DNA from: Motilimonas pumila
GTDB lineage: Bacteria; Pseudomonadota; Gammaproteobacteria; Enterobacterales; CBDFNC01
Assembly (NCBI RefSeq): GCF_003596335.1
Contig: NZ_QZCH01000005.1
Coordinates: forward strand, 84,963-148,962
Direction of reading: 5' to 3'
DNA: 64,000 nt
Shown: piece after piece, positions 49,308-59,845 of the stretch
Numbering within the stretch: position 1 is the stretch's first letter
How the letters are laid out: each line of letters opens with the position of its first letter
The notes under the pieces: generated by a model
The model's input: only the letters and a program-made list of their open reading frames with translations
Told to the model about the DNA's origin: nothing
The model's database searches: none
Made by a program: the position numbers and the translations under genes

Positions 49308-49753
49308 AACAGTCCTTTGAGGTTAAACGGCGAATACGCCGAGATCGAAGACAGTTTACAAACTCCGGCTAGCAAAGGTAAACCGTCAAAATGGATGAAT
49401 GAAGAAGATTTCATTCTAAGTTACTTAAAATCGCTAATTTAAGCGTTATCTTTGGTTTATGAGTCACTAAAATAAGGTAGAAAATTCATTATATTATTAA
49501 CAAGTGTGAAGAAAATTAACTAAATTGTATAAATAGTTATCGGTTGACTGGGCTTTGTGCCATGTATCCCGTCTTTATAAGTCGGGCTGACTTGTCAAAG
49601 TGCTGAGTTTTTAGGTACAGTTAGTGCGTTTTTATTAGTCTGGAGCGCTAAGCGACTTTTTCCAAACTGAACACGCATTAACTGCTGCGATGTATAACAA
49701 TGTTTACTACATTTGGTGAGCTAACGCCAAATCACTATAAAAGAGAATAATGA
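49308..49753. other. Divergent intergenic region cysZ-zipA with a structured element
   Basis: This 446-bp region has no supported gene. The main feature is the long imperfect inverted repeat at 49618-49684. A possible promoter for zipA is TTGTCA (49592-49597) with TACAGT (49616-49621), 18 bp apart, but this -10 overlaps the repeat. A frame on the plus strand that ends at 49442 codes for about 40 hydrophilic residues (SKWMNEEDFILSYLKSLI at its end) from TTG 49317, without a convincing ribosome site. Confidence 0.5.
49618..49684 (+). promoter_or_regulatory. Candidate structured RNA or operator upstream of zipA
   Basis: A 12-bp stem joins 49618-49629 (CAGTTAGTGCGT) with 49673-49684 (ACGCATTAACTG) with one G-T pair. 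Within it, AGTCTGGA (49637-49644) pairs with TCCAAACT (49661-49668) with one mismatch. The element ends 69 bp before the zipA ATG. I do not recognise it as a known riboswitch or leader class. Confidence 0.5.
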
Positions 49754-50890
49754 ATGCAGGATTTTCGTCTTGTTCTGATTGTTGTGGGTGCTATCGCGAT
49801 CACCGCGTTATTGATCCACGGGTTATGGACTAACTATAAAAATAAACCGAAAGCGTTAAAAGATAAGCCCGTGCCTCGAGTAGATAAAGACGACGAAGAC
49901 TCAGGTTTTGACGCCGATGGGATCGGTGAAGTACGCGTAATCTCAAATCAATCAGACGATAATGATCCACTGTTTGCTAAAACGGAAACGGATATACCGT
50001 CGTTTTCTGCTGTAGACGAAGGCGAAGCCAAGGTTGCGTCAGAGCCAGCAGCGCCTACTGCTACGCCCACGCCTCAAGCACCCGTTGAGACTGCCGTTGA
50101 GTCTTCACCGGTTACGGCTGCACCAAACGAAATAGTCCCAGAGCCTATACCCGTTGAGCCTGAACCAGTTATAGAGCCTCCAGTACGTCGCCCAGCCTTT
50201 ACTGAGCCGGTGTTTGATCGCGCAGGCAACACCATAGCGGAAAAGCCATTAACGGTGGACAAACCCAAGGAAAAACCAGCACCTGTCGTGTCTGAGCCTG
50301 CGGTTGACCCTGTTTTAGAGCCCGCTGCAGAAGCTCGCCCAGCGGTAGAGCCTGAAGCCCATACTGCGTCTGAGCCGTTAAATGATAAGCAGCCTGACAT
50401 GCCAACTGAAACCGTCGAGGCGGCGCCAGAAAAACCGGCGAACGAGCCTGCCAGTGACGAGCCACAAGATGTATTTGTACTTAACGTGATGGCACCAGAA
50501 GGCCAAGTGTTTGATGGTGCTGTGCTATTGCCTGCGATGTTGACGTTAGGTCTTAAATTCGGTGAAATGAATATTTTCCACCGCCATGAGAGTGATTCCG
50601 GTGCTGGCGCGGTACTATTTAGCCTTGCCAATATGGTGAAGCCCGGCACCTTTGACATTGATAACATGGAACAGTTTGAAACCCACGGCATCTCGTTATT
50701 TATGGCGGTACCTTGCGCCGGGCAACCCAGTGCCAATTTTCAACTGATGCTGCACGCAGCCGAAATGCTTGCCGCTGAGCTAAATGGTCAAGTATTAGAC
50801 GTACACCGCCAACCACTTACGCGCCATACCGTGGCTCATTATAAAGACCGTATTCAAACGTTTGAGCGTAAACAAGCCGCATTTAATTAA
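49754..50890 (+). CDS. zipA: Cell division protein ZipA
   Basis: ZipA anchors FtsZ to the inner membrane in the divisome. One N-terminal membrane segment (residues 5-22, LVLIVVGAIAITALLIHG) is followed by a charged region. A long Pro/Glu/Ala-rich linker (about residues 85-235) and a C-terminal FtsZ-binding domain (about 240-370, with FVLNVMAPEGQVFDGAVLL at its start and MAVPCAGQ later) follow. The length of 378 is normal for the family, with a variable linker. It is followed by a terminator and ligA, as in E. coli. Confidence 0.95.
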   Translation: MQDFRLVLIVVGAIAITALLIHGLWTNYKNKPKALKDKPVPRVDKDDEDSGFDADGIGEVRVISNQSDDNDPLFAKTETDIPSFSAVDEGEAKVASEPAAPTATPTPQAPVETAVESSPVTAAPNEIVPEPIPVEPEPVIEPPVRRPAFTEPVFDRAGNTIAEKPLTVDKPKEKPAPVVSEPAVDPVLEPAAEARPAVEPEAHTASEPLNDKQPDMPTETVEAAPEKPANEPASDEPQDVFVLNVMAPEGQVFDGAVLLPAMLTLGLKFGEMNIFHRHESDSGAGAVLFSLANMVKPGTFDIDNMEQFETHGISLFMAVPCAGQPSANFQLMLHAAEMLAAELNGQVLDVHRQPLTRHTVAHYKDRIQTFERKQAAFN

Positions 50891-50909
50891 TTTTTTCGAC
50901 TTAAAAATC

Positions 50910-52968
<2,059 letters not shown>

Positions 52969-52991
52969 CTCGCAGGTAAATTAAAAGTAAT

Positions 52992-53020
52992 AAAAAGCCA
53001 GACAAGATGTCTGGCTTTTT
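52992..53020. terminator. Bidirectional terminator between ligA and the RND pump
   Basis: AGCCAGACA (52996-53004) pairs perfectly with TGTCTGGCT (53008-53016) around AGA, with an A-run to the left and a T-run to the right. It can end ligA and the convergent acrB transcript. Confidence 0.92.
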
Positions 53021-53062
53021 TGTGGTCATATGGTCGGTAAGGCAAACACGTGAATGACGGAG

Positions 53063-56000
53063 TTAACTCACTCTGCCTTTCACCTTCTCACGTAAGCCTT
53101 GCATGATGGAATAGAACACTGGCACCATCAGGGTTCCCACAATACACGCTGCAATCATACCGCCAAATACGGCGTAACCTAGCGACGTTCGGCTGGCTGC
53201 ACCTGCACCGGTTGCGATGACCAAAGGCACCACGCCCAGTACAAACGAAAAGCCTGTCATCAATACCGCGCGAAAACGCAGGCGTGCCGCTTTAGCAGCC
53301 GCTTCAGCAATGGACAAGCCATTTTCACGTTCGACCTTGGCAAACTCGACGATAAGAATGGCACTCTTACTGGCGAGGCCTATCAGGAGCACGAGGCCAA
53401 TTTGAGTGTAGAGGTTTATTTCTGCGCCAACTATCCAGACATTAACAAAAGCCCCTAACATGGCGATAGGCACCGCCATCATTACTGCTAATGGAATGGT
53501 CCAGCTTTCGTACTGCGCCACCAAGAATAAATAAGTGAAGAGCAATGCCAAGCTAAAGATAATAGGCGCCAAGTTGCCGGCTTTTAGTTCTTGATAAGTT
53601 TGACCTGTCCACGAGTAGGTGTAACCGGTAGGCAAGGTTTGCTCTGCAGCCCGCTTCATGGCTTCAATGGCTTGCCCTGAGCTATAGCCTGGAGCAGGGA
53701 TACCATTGATGTTGGTCGAGCCATATAGGTTGTATTGCTCTACCACTTCGGGGCCAAGGATAGGGCTCACTGTGACGAGCGTACTCAGCGGGATCATCTC
53801 ACCGTCTTTACTGCGTACAAAAAAGCGTTTGATGTCTTCTTCGCTGTCACGGTAACTCGTTTGCGCTTGAACCATAACCCTGAACACTTTACCAAAGCGG
53901 TTAAAGTCGTTGACATACATGGCGCCCAGTTGCGTTTGTAAGGTGTTAAAGATATCAGAAAGTGGAATGCCTAAGCTTTTGGCTTTGTCGCGATTGACGT
54001 CAACGTATAGCTGCGGCACGTCGGCTCTAAAGTTACTAAAGGCTGCGGCAATTTCTGGTTGCTCATTGGCTTTAATGATCAAACCACGCATCACTTGCGC
54101 CAGCTCTTGAGACGAACGCCCCATGGTATCTTGCAATACAAACTGGAAGCCGCTGACGTTACCTAAGCCGGGTAAAGGTGGCAACGAGAACGCCATTACT
54201 TTCGCTTGAGGAATCGTGTTGTATTTCGCTTGCAGCTTTTGCACTATGACTGATTCATGCAAAGCAGGATCTAAACGCTTTTCCCATTCATCCAAGGTGA
54301 CAATCAACAAGCCACCGTTAGAAGAGACAGAGCCCGTTAAGATGCTAAAGCCGCTGGCGTGGATAACGTCAGTGACACCTTCTTCTTCTAACGTTAGTTT
54401 TACTAACTCTTCCATCACGGCTTCAGTACGGTTTAACGATGAACCGTCAGGCAGTTGGATATCCACCATAAAGGCTTTTTTATCTTCTTGTGGTACAAAG
54501 CCACTTGGCAATGAGCCACCCAGCCAAATAATACAAAAGATAATGCCGCCATAAAGGGCAATTGCAACAACGGCTTTGCGTACCATAAAGTTTACAAATG
54601 ACACGTTGCCTTTGTTGGCTCTCTCAAGGACCTTATTAAACATGCCATGAAAGCCTTTGGTGTGCTCTTTAGGTGGCTTGAGTAACATGGCCGAAAGGGC
54701 GGGGCTTAATGTCAGGGCGTTAATAGAAGAAATTAATACCGCGATACAAATGGTGACAGAAAACTGTGCGTACATTTGACCGGTAATCCCCGGCATGACT
54801 GCGGTTGGCGCAAATACGGCAAGCAGTACTAAAGTCGTTGCAATAACAGGACCGGTGACTTCTTTCATCGATTCTATGGTTGCTTCTTTGGGCGACAAGC
54901 CTTTTTCTTGCATCAAACGCGTGACGTTTTCTACTACCACAATGGCGTCATCTACCACGATGCCGATAGCCATGATCAAGGCAAACAAAGAGACCGTGTT
55001 GATGCTCATGTCGACAGCGAGCAAGAAAGCAAAAGTGCCCACTAAAGACACCGGAATAGCAATGGCTGGCACTAACGTAGAGCGGAAATCTTGCAGGAAG
55101 ATATAAACAATTAATATTACGAGAGCAATCGCAACCAATAAGGTTTCCACCACTTCGGCAATCGAAGTTTCGATAAAGGCGGTTGTATCATAGAGCACCA
55201 AGTGCTCTAAATCTTGCGGAAACGCTTTGGCCAAGCGGTTCATTTCAGCTTTTACCGCTTTGGCAACTTCCAATGCGTTGGCGTCTGGGCTTTGGTATAT
55301 CGCGATAATGGCGGAAGGTTTGTTATTTAACTTACCTTCAGCGTCATAAGTTTGAGAGCCCAACTCGACCTTGGCAATATCTCCCACCGTGACTTTCGAG
55401 CCGTCATTGCGAGAGCGAATGATGACTTGTTTAAACTCTTCAACGCTGCTTAAGCGGCCTTTTGTTTGCAGGGTATATTGAAATTGTTGGTCTTTAGAAA
55501 AAGGCGCAGAGCCAATACGACCCGCCGCGACTTGAATGTTTTGCTCTTGCAGTGAACCAATCACGTCTTGTGTGGTGACTTTTAGGCTGGCCATACGGTC
55601 AGGATCAAGCCAGATCCGCATTGCGTAATCCATGCCGCCTATAATTTGCACCTTAGACACACCGGGTTGGCGGGCGAGGGAGTCTTTTAGGTTTATGCCT
55701 GCGTAGTTGGTAATAAACAATGAGTCATAGCTGTCGTTGGGGGAAACCAGGTTTACCACCATCAACATGTTAGGTGATTGTTTTTCGACCTTGACGCCTT
55801 GGCGTTGCACTTCAGAAGGCAGTTTTGCCATGGCTTGAGTCACGCGGTTTTGAACTTTAACCTGCGCCATGTCGGCATCGGTGCCAACTTCAAAGGTGAC
55901 GTTTAACGAGTAGGAGCCATCGTTGGAGCTTTTTGACTCCATGTAAATCATGTCTTCTACGCCATTGACTTCAGCCTCAATAGGCTGAGCGATCACCGCT

Positions 56001-56176
56001 TTGACTATTTCGGCGCTGGCGCCGCCATAACTGGTACTGACATTAATTTGTGGCGGAGCGACCTCGGGGTACTCTGACACGGGTAACACAGGTATCGACA
56101 ATAGGCCGGCGATGGTTAAAACGATTGAAATAACAAACGCAAACTTGGGCCTATTGATAAAGAATAAGCTGAGCAT
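53063..56176 (-). CDS. RND efflux pump inner-membrane subunit, AcrB/MexB family
   Basis: This is a trimeric proton-driven multidrug exporter of the HAE1 family, 1037 residues. An N-terminal membrane helix is followed by porter domains and the membrane bundle. The paired aspartates of the proton relay lie in GIVVDDAIVVVENV near residue 405, and GLASKSAILIVEFAK near residue 935 carries the relay lysine. It is 14 bp after its membrane fusion partner on the same strand. No tolC and no acrR-type regulator lie adjacent, so both must be elsewhere. The exact orthologue (acrB, mexB, acrD or another) cannot be fixed here. Confidence 0.93.
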   Translation of the reverse strand: MLSLFFINRPKFAFVISIVLTIAGLLSIPVLPVSEYPEVAPPQINVSTSYGGASAEIVKAVIAQPIEAEVNGVEDMIYMESKSSNDGSYSLNVTFEVGTDADMAQVKVQNRVTQAMAKLPSEVQRQGVKVEKQSPNMLMVVNLVSPNDSYDSLFITNYAGINLKDSLARQPGVSKVQIIGGMDYAMRIWLDPDRMASLKVTTQDVIGSLQEQNIQVAAGRIGSAPFSKDQQFQYTLQTKGRLSSVEEFKQVIIRSRNDGSKVTVGDIAKVELGSQTYDAEGKLNNKPSAIIAIYQSPDANALEVAKAVKAEMNRLAKAFPQDLEHLVLYDTTAFIETSIAEVVETLLVAIALVILIVYIFLQDFRSTLVPAIAIPVSLVGTFAFLLAVDMSINTVSLFALIMAIGIVVDDAIVVVENVTRLMQEKGLSPKEATIESMKEVTGPVIATTLVLLAVFAPTAVMPGITGQMYAQFSVTICIAVLISSINALTLSPALSAMLLKPPKEHTKGFHGMFNKVLERANKGNVSFVNFMVRKAVVAIALYGGIIFCIIWLGGSLPSGFVPQEDKKAFMVDIQLPDGSSLNRTEAVMEELVKLTLEEEGVTDVIHASGFSILTGSVSSNGGLLIVTLDEWEKRLDPALHESVIVQKLQAKYNTIPQAKVMAFSLPPLPGLGNVSGFQFVLQDTMGRSSQELAQVMRGLIIKANEQPEIAAAFSNFRADVPQLYVDVNRDKAKSLGIPLSDIFNTLQTQLGAMYVNDFNRFGKVFRVMVQAQTSYRDSEEDIKRFFVRSKDGEMIPLSTLVTVSPILGPEVVEQYNLYGSTNINGIPAPGYSSGQAIEAMKRAAEQTLPTGYTYSWTGQTYQELKAGNLAPIIFSLALLFTYLFLVAQYESWTIPLAVMMAVPIAMLGAFVNVWIVGAEINLYTQIGLVLLIGLASKSAILIVEFAKVERENGLSIAEAAAKAARLRFRAVLMTGFSFVLGVVPLVIATGAGAASRTSLGYAVFGGMIAACIVGTLMVPVFYSIMQGLREKVKGRVS

Positions 56177-56190
56177 AACTTGTCCTTACA

Positions 56191-57342
56191 TTAGGCCTTA
56201 GGGGTGTCAAATGCTTTAGTGGTTTGCTCTTGGATGTTTACTTTTATCCCAGGGCGCACTTTTTGTAGGCCTTCAACGATGACTTTATCGCCTTCCTCAA
56301 GTCCTTTTTTCACCGACCAGTTAATGCCAAAACGCAGACCCATGGTCACTACGCGCTTCTCCACTTCTTGTTGATCGTTCACTACCAATAAGAATTTACC
56401 TTGTTGGTCCTCTTGCACCGAGGATTGAGGCACTAATAGCGCTTGGCTATCTTGTGGTGAGGTCATGTTAACCGTGACGTATTGGCCAGGTAACAGCATG
56501 CTGTTTGGGTTAGGGAAAACGGCGCGCACGGATAACGTACCCGTGCTTTGGTCGATGCGATTATCAACAAAGTCAATGGTGCCAGTTTCACCATAATATT
56601 CACCATCAGCTAACCTCACTCGCATGATTAAATCATCTGGGCTGATTTGCTGCATGGTATTTTGTTCAACGCCACGTTGGGTCTCTACCATTTGTTTTTC
56701 AGATGCTTGGAAATTAACCCAAATTGGGTCGAGCTGAACCAAAGTGGCCAGCTCAGTGCTATCTGGCGAGATCAACGCGCCCACACTGACTAAACTGCGA
56801 CTCACGCGGCCATCAATAGGGGCTACGATACGGGTATACGATAAGTCTAGTTCGGCAGCTTCCAACGAGGCCTTTGCTGCCTCGACTGCAGCTTCTGCAC
56901 TGATTTTATTGCTGACAACAACGTCAAAGTCCATCTCTGAAATGGTGCCAGCCTTGTGCAGTTTGCTACTGCGTTGCCATTTAATAACGGCGATGTCGTA
57001 AGTTGCTTGTGCTTGTGCCATGGCTGCTTTGCGTTGGTTTACGACGCTTTGGTATGGCGCGGGATCAATTTCAAACAGTAAATCACCGGCCTTAATGTTG
57101 TTGCCTTCTGCAAAAAGGCGGGAGAGTAGGTTACCTTTTACGCGGGCCTTAATGATAACGTCTTCTGTCGCTTGGGTGCGGCCCACAAACTCAACAAATG
57201 GTTTTACAGATTCTTTTTTAACGGTAGCGACAATTACCGCGGGTGGGGGAGCTTCAAAACTGGCGGCTTTTTCTTTGCTGCACGCACTGATAGCAAACAT
57301 CGCCAAGGTGCAAATTGCAGCACGGCACAAGATAGAGGGCAT
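56191..57342 (-). CDS. RND efflux periplasmic adaptor, AcrA/MexA family lipoprotein
   Basis: This periplasmic membrane fusion protein bridges the inner-membrane pump and TolC. The ATG at 57342 follows TTGGAG and gives a signal with lipobox ISAC, lipidated at residue 21. The lipoyl half (EFVGRTQATEDVIIKARVKGNL near residue 50), a helical hairpin at 95-165, the second lipoyl half (SYTRIVAPIDGRVSRS), and a beta-barrel are present. The 383-residue length is typical. A longer in-frame ATG at 57561 runs into the tRNA-Ala gene and was rejected. It is the first gene of the pump operon. Confidence 0.93.
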   Translation of the reverse strand: MPSILCRAAICTLAMFAISACSKEKAASFEAPPPAVIVATVKKESVKPFVEFVGRTQATEDVIIKARVKGNLLSRLFAEGNNIKAGDLLFEIDPAPYQSVVNQRKAAMAQAQATYDIAVIKWQRSSKLHKAGTISEMDFDVVVSNKISAEAAVEAAKASLEAAELDLSYTRIVAPIDGRVSRSLVSVGALISPDSTELATLVQLDPIWVNFQASEKQMVETQRGVEQNTMQQISPDDLIMRVRLADGEYYGETGTIDFVDNRIDQSTGTLSVRAVFPNPNSMLLPGQYVTVNMTSPQDSQALLVPQSSVQEDQQGKFLLVVNDQQEVEKRVVTMGLRFGINWSVKKGLEEGDKVIVEGLQKVRPGIKVNIQEQTTKAFDTPKA

Positions 57343-57525
57343 AACGACTCCAACAGTCAAAATTATCATTATAAAAAGTGAACGAAATCTTACCTTAATG
57401 ATAGTAAAGGGAAAAGAAAATGTAGACTCGAATGATGGCTTTGTGACGTTATCGCGGTGAACTATAAATAAGCGAAATATAAAGTATTTTAGAAACTTTC
57501 GAGAAAGGGATATATAACAAGAAAA

Positions 57526-57601
57526 TGGTGGAGCCATGCGGGATCGAACCGCAGACCTCAACGCTGCCAGCGTTGCGCTCTCCCAGCTGAGCTATGGCCC
57601 C
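57526..57601 (-). tRNA. tRNA-Ala (anticodon GGC), fourth in transcription order
   Basis: The minus strand gives a full cloverleaf of 76 nt with encoded CCA. The acceptor GGGGCCA/TGGCTCC has one G-T pair, the anticodon loop CTGGCAG carries GGC, and the T-loop is TTCGATC. It is the last of four identical genes and has no clear terminator after it. Confidence 0.97.
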
Positions 57602-57620
57602 ATAAAGGATATTAAGAAAG

Positions 57621-57696
57621 TGGTGGAGCCATGCGGGATCGAACCGCAGACCTCAACGCTGCCAGCGTTGCGCTCTCCCAGCTGAGCTATGGCCCC
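57621..57696 (-). tRNA. tRNA-Ala (anticodon GGC), third in transcription order
   Basis: Identical in sequence to the other three copies, with CCA encoded. The 19-nt spacer to the next copy (57602-57620) is repeated between all members, so the repeat unit is 95 bp. Confidence 0.97.
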
Positions 57697-57715
57697 ATAA
57701 AGGATATTAAGAAAG

Positions 57716-57791
57716 TGGTGGAGCCATGCGGGATCGAACCGCAGACCTCAACGCTGCCAGCGTTGCGCTCTCCCAGCTGAGCTATGGCCCC
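57716..57791 (-). tRNA. tRNA-Ala (anticodon GGC), second in transcription order
   Basis: Identical 76-nt gene with CCA and the same flanking spacer as its neighbours. It is part of a four-copy transcript downstream of gltX. Confidence 0.97.
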
Positions 57792-57810
57792 ATAAAGGAT
57801 ATTAAGAAAG

Positions 57811-57886
57811 TGGTGGAGCCATGCGGGATCGAACCGCAGACCTCAACGCTGCCAGCGTTGCGCTCTCCCAGCTGAGCTATGGCCCC
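57811..57886 (-). tRNA. tRNA-Ala (anticodon GGC), first in transcription order
   Basis: Identical 76-nt gene, nearest to the promoter found just after gltX. The leader from the predicted start to its 5' end is about 35 nt. E. coli has two tRNA-Ala(GGC) genes, alaW and alaX, in the same place beside gltX. Confidence 0.97.
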
Positions 57887-57911
57887 ATTTCTTAATTGCT
57901 CTAACAAAGAT

Positions 57912-57956
57912 GTCAGAAGCGAGCGCAATTTTATGTAGCTCGCTGCTGACTGTCAA
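57912..57956 (-). promoter_or_regulatory. tRNA-Ala operon promoter inside an inverted repeat
   Basis: On the minus strand TTGACA (57956-57951) and TAAAAT (57933-57928) are 17 bp apart, with a GC-rich discriminator (TTGCGCTCGC). The -10 lies in the 13-nt centre of an inverted repeat: GTCAGAAGCGAGC (57912-57924) and GCTCGCTGCTGAC (57938-57950), 12 of 13 positions paired. The -35 begins 6 bp after the gltX stop codon. Confidence 0.8.
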
Positions 57957-57962
57957 CAGAAA

Positions 57963-59378
57963 TTATCCGTTGGCTTCTCTGTTTGCTATAAAATCAAGCG
58001 CTTTGCTTATTCTTTCAACACTTCGTGCTTTACCGATCATTTTCAACGTAATGTCCAATGACGGTGATTGCCCTGCACCGGTAATGGCGACGCGCAGCGG
58101 CATGCCGACTTTACCCATGCCAAGCTCAAGTTCTTCAGCTGTGTCTTGAATGGCTTGATGCAATACTTCTGCGTTGCTCCAATCATCTATGTTTGACAGC
58201 TTTTGCTGTACTAAAACTAAAGGCTCTTTGGCGACTGGACGCAGGTGCTTTTTGGCGGCATTGGCGTCAAACTCTGAATAGTCTTCGTAGAAGTAGCGAC
58301 TTGATGCAGCCAGTTCTTTTAGCGTTTTTGCGCGCTCAGATAATGCAGTCACTACTTCACTCAGGGCCGGACCTGTGCTGGCGTCAATGTTTTGGTCTTG
58401 CATATGCCATTCAAGGTAACTGGCAACATGCTCAGGATCAGACGTTTTGATGTAGTGCTGGTTTAGCCAGTTTAGTTTCTCAGTGTTGAACGCTGAGGCT
58501 GCTTTGTTAATTGCATCAAGGGTAAACAGCTCTTTCATTTCATCAACAGAGAAAATTTCTTGATCACCGTGAGACCAACCCAATCGCACTAAATAGTTTA
58601 ATAGCGCTTCGGGTAAGTAACCGTCATCACGGTATTGCATTACCCCAACGGCACCATGACGTTTTGAAAGCTTGGCGCCATCATCACCTAAAATCATTGA
58701 TACGTGGGCGTAAACTGGGATAGGTGCGCCCAGCGCTTTGAGGATGTTGATCTGACGAGGCGTGTTATTGATGTGGTCTTCACCGCGTACTACGTGCGTA
58801 ATACCCATATCCCAGTCATCTACCACCACACAGAAGTTGTATGTTGGGCTGCCATCGCTACGTAAAATAATCAAATCATCCAGCTCGGTGTTTTGAAATT
58901 CAATGTTGCCACGAATTTGGTCATCAAACACTACGCTGCCTGTTTGCGGGTTTTTAAAGCGAATGACGTAAGGCTTATCTTCAGGGTAGTCAGTGCGATC
59001 ACGCCATATCCCTGTGTAGCGCGCGCTTTCGCCTTTAGCCATCTGCGCTTCACGCATGGCTTCAAGTTCTTCTGGGGTGCAGTAACAACGGTAAGCTTTA
59101 CCTTCATCCACCAATTGCTGAATAAGTTCTTTGTAACGATCAAATCGTTTGGTTTGGTAGTAAGGACCTTCGTTCCACTCTAACCCTAACCAAGACATGC
59201 CTTCCATAATGGCATCAATGGCTTCTTGTGTAGAGCGCTCAATGTCTGTGTCTTCAATTCTTAATACGAATTCACCTTGGTTAGCTTGGGCGTATAACCA
59301 AGAGTAAAGAGCAGTTCGAGCACCGCCTACATGAAGGTAGCCAGTGGGGCTTGGAGCAAAACGCGTTTTAATAGTCAT
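57963..59378 (-). CDS. gltX: Glutamyl-tRNA synthetase
   Basis: GltX charges tRNA-Glu. The class I signatures are YLHVG at residues 14-18 (HIGH type) and [10 protein letters not shown] near residue 237 (KMSKS type). The length of 471 matches E. coli, and the C-terminal anticodon-binding part is very similar ([20 protein letters not shown]). The zinc-binding cysteines C98 and C100 are present, but the positions of E. coli C125 and H127 are W125 and D127. It is flanked by tRNA-Ala and tRNA-Val genes, as in E. coli. Confidence 0.98.
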   Translation of the reverse strand: MTIKTRFAPSPTGYLHVGGARTALYSWLYAQANQGEFVLRIEDTDIERSTQEAIDAIMEGMSWLGLEWNEGPYYQTKRFDRYKELIQQLVDEGKAYRCYCTPEELEAMREAQMAKGESARYTGIWRDRTDYPEDKPYVIRFKNPQTGSVVFDDQIRGNIEFQNTELDDLIILRSDGSPTYNFCVVVDDWDMGITHVVRGEDHINNTPRQINILKALGAPIPVYAHVSMILGDDGAKLSKRHGAVGVMQYRDDGYLPEALLNYLVRLGWSHGDQEIFSVDEMKELFTLDAINKAASAFNTEKLNWLNQHYIKTSDPEHVASYLEWHMQDQNIDASTGPALSEVVTALSERAKTLKELAASSRYFYEDYSEFDANAAKKHLRPVAKEPLVLVQQKLSNIDDWSNAEVLHQAIQDTAEELELGMGKVGMPLRVAITGAGQSPSLDITLKMIGKARSVERISKALDFIANREANG

Positions 59379-59426
59379 AGCTGACTGATGTCCTATTGCT
59401 GAATTAAGTGGATAAATTTTGCCGGT

Positions 59427-59455
59427 ATTTTAGCTTTCTACCACCAGAACCTCAA
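59427..59455 (-). promoter_or_regulatory. Probable gltX promoter
   Basis: On the minus strand TTGAGG (59455-59450) and TAAAAT (59432-59427) are separated by 17 bp, giving a leader of about 40 nt to the gltX ATG. It is divergent from the tRNA-Val promoter. Found by inspection. Confidence 0.6.
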
Positions 59456-59565
59456 TTTTTGTCTGCACTTAGTCAGCCACTTGCTGAAATTTTTGGCTTT
59501 TTTTGTAGAGCTTTTGCGCAAATAAGTTATTTATTGAGCAGTTAGAAATTTTTATTAAAAATCAG

Positions 59566-59593
59566 TTGACGCAAGAAGAAGGCTCCCTATAAT
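59566..59593 (+). promoter_or_regulatory. tRNA-Val operon promoter
   Basis: TTGACG (59566-59571) and TATAAT (59588-59593) are 16 bp apart and are followed by a GC-rich discriminator (ACGCCCT), typical of stable RNA promoters. The upstream bases are AT-rich (59525-59560), suggestive of an UP element. Confidence 0.88.
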
Positions 59594-59637
59594 ACGCCCT
59601 CACAAACACAGCAGACGTAACACAGTTTGCAGTTGTT

Positions 59638-59713
59638 GGGCGATTAGCTCAGTTGGGAGAGCACCGCCCTTACAAGGCGGGGGTCACTGGTTCAAGCCCA
59701 GTATCGCCCACCA
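59638..59713 (+). tRNA. tRNA-Val (anticodon UAC), copy 1
   Basis: A 76-nt cloverleaf with encoded CCA. The acceptor is GGGCGAT/ATCGCCC, the anticodon stem CCGCC/GGCGG, and the loop CTTACAA with TAC. A small hairpin, CACTTC/GAAGTG (59712-59727), follows and overlaps the CCA end. E. coli valU, valX and valY have the same position next to gltX. Confidence 0.97.
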
Positions 59714-59753
59714 CTTCGATTGAAGTGACCGATGTGTGAAACAATATTAAGTT

Positions 59754-59829
59754 GGGCGATTAGCTCAGTTGGGAGAGCACCGCCCTTACAAGGCGGGGGT
59801 CACTGGTTCAAGCCCAGTATCGCCCACCA
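59754..59829 (+). tRNA. tRNA-Val (anticodon UAC), copy 2
   Basis: Identical to copy 1 over the full 76 nt, with CCA encoded. It is part of one transcript with the other two copies; the spacers differ. Confidence 0.97.
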
Positions 59830-59845
59830 ACTTAATACACAATAT

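Noticed and set aside
50074..50736. Minus-strand frame of 220 codons
   Set aside because: Shadow of the repetitive Pro/Glu linker of zipA; Gly/Ser/Thr-rich product without features.
57343..57561. N-terminal extension of the AcrA-like protein from an ATG at 57561
   Set aside because: It runs into the tRNA-Ala gene and hides the lipobox signal; the ATG at 57342 has a good ribosome site.
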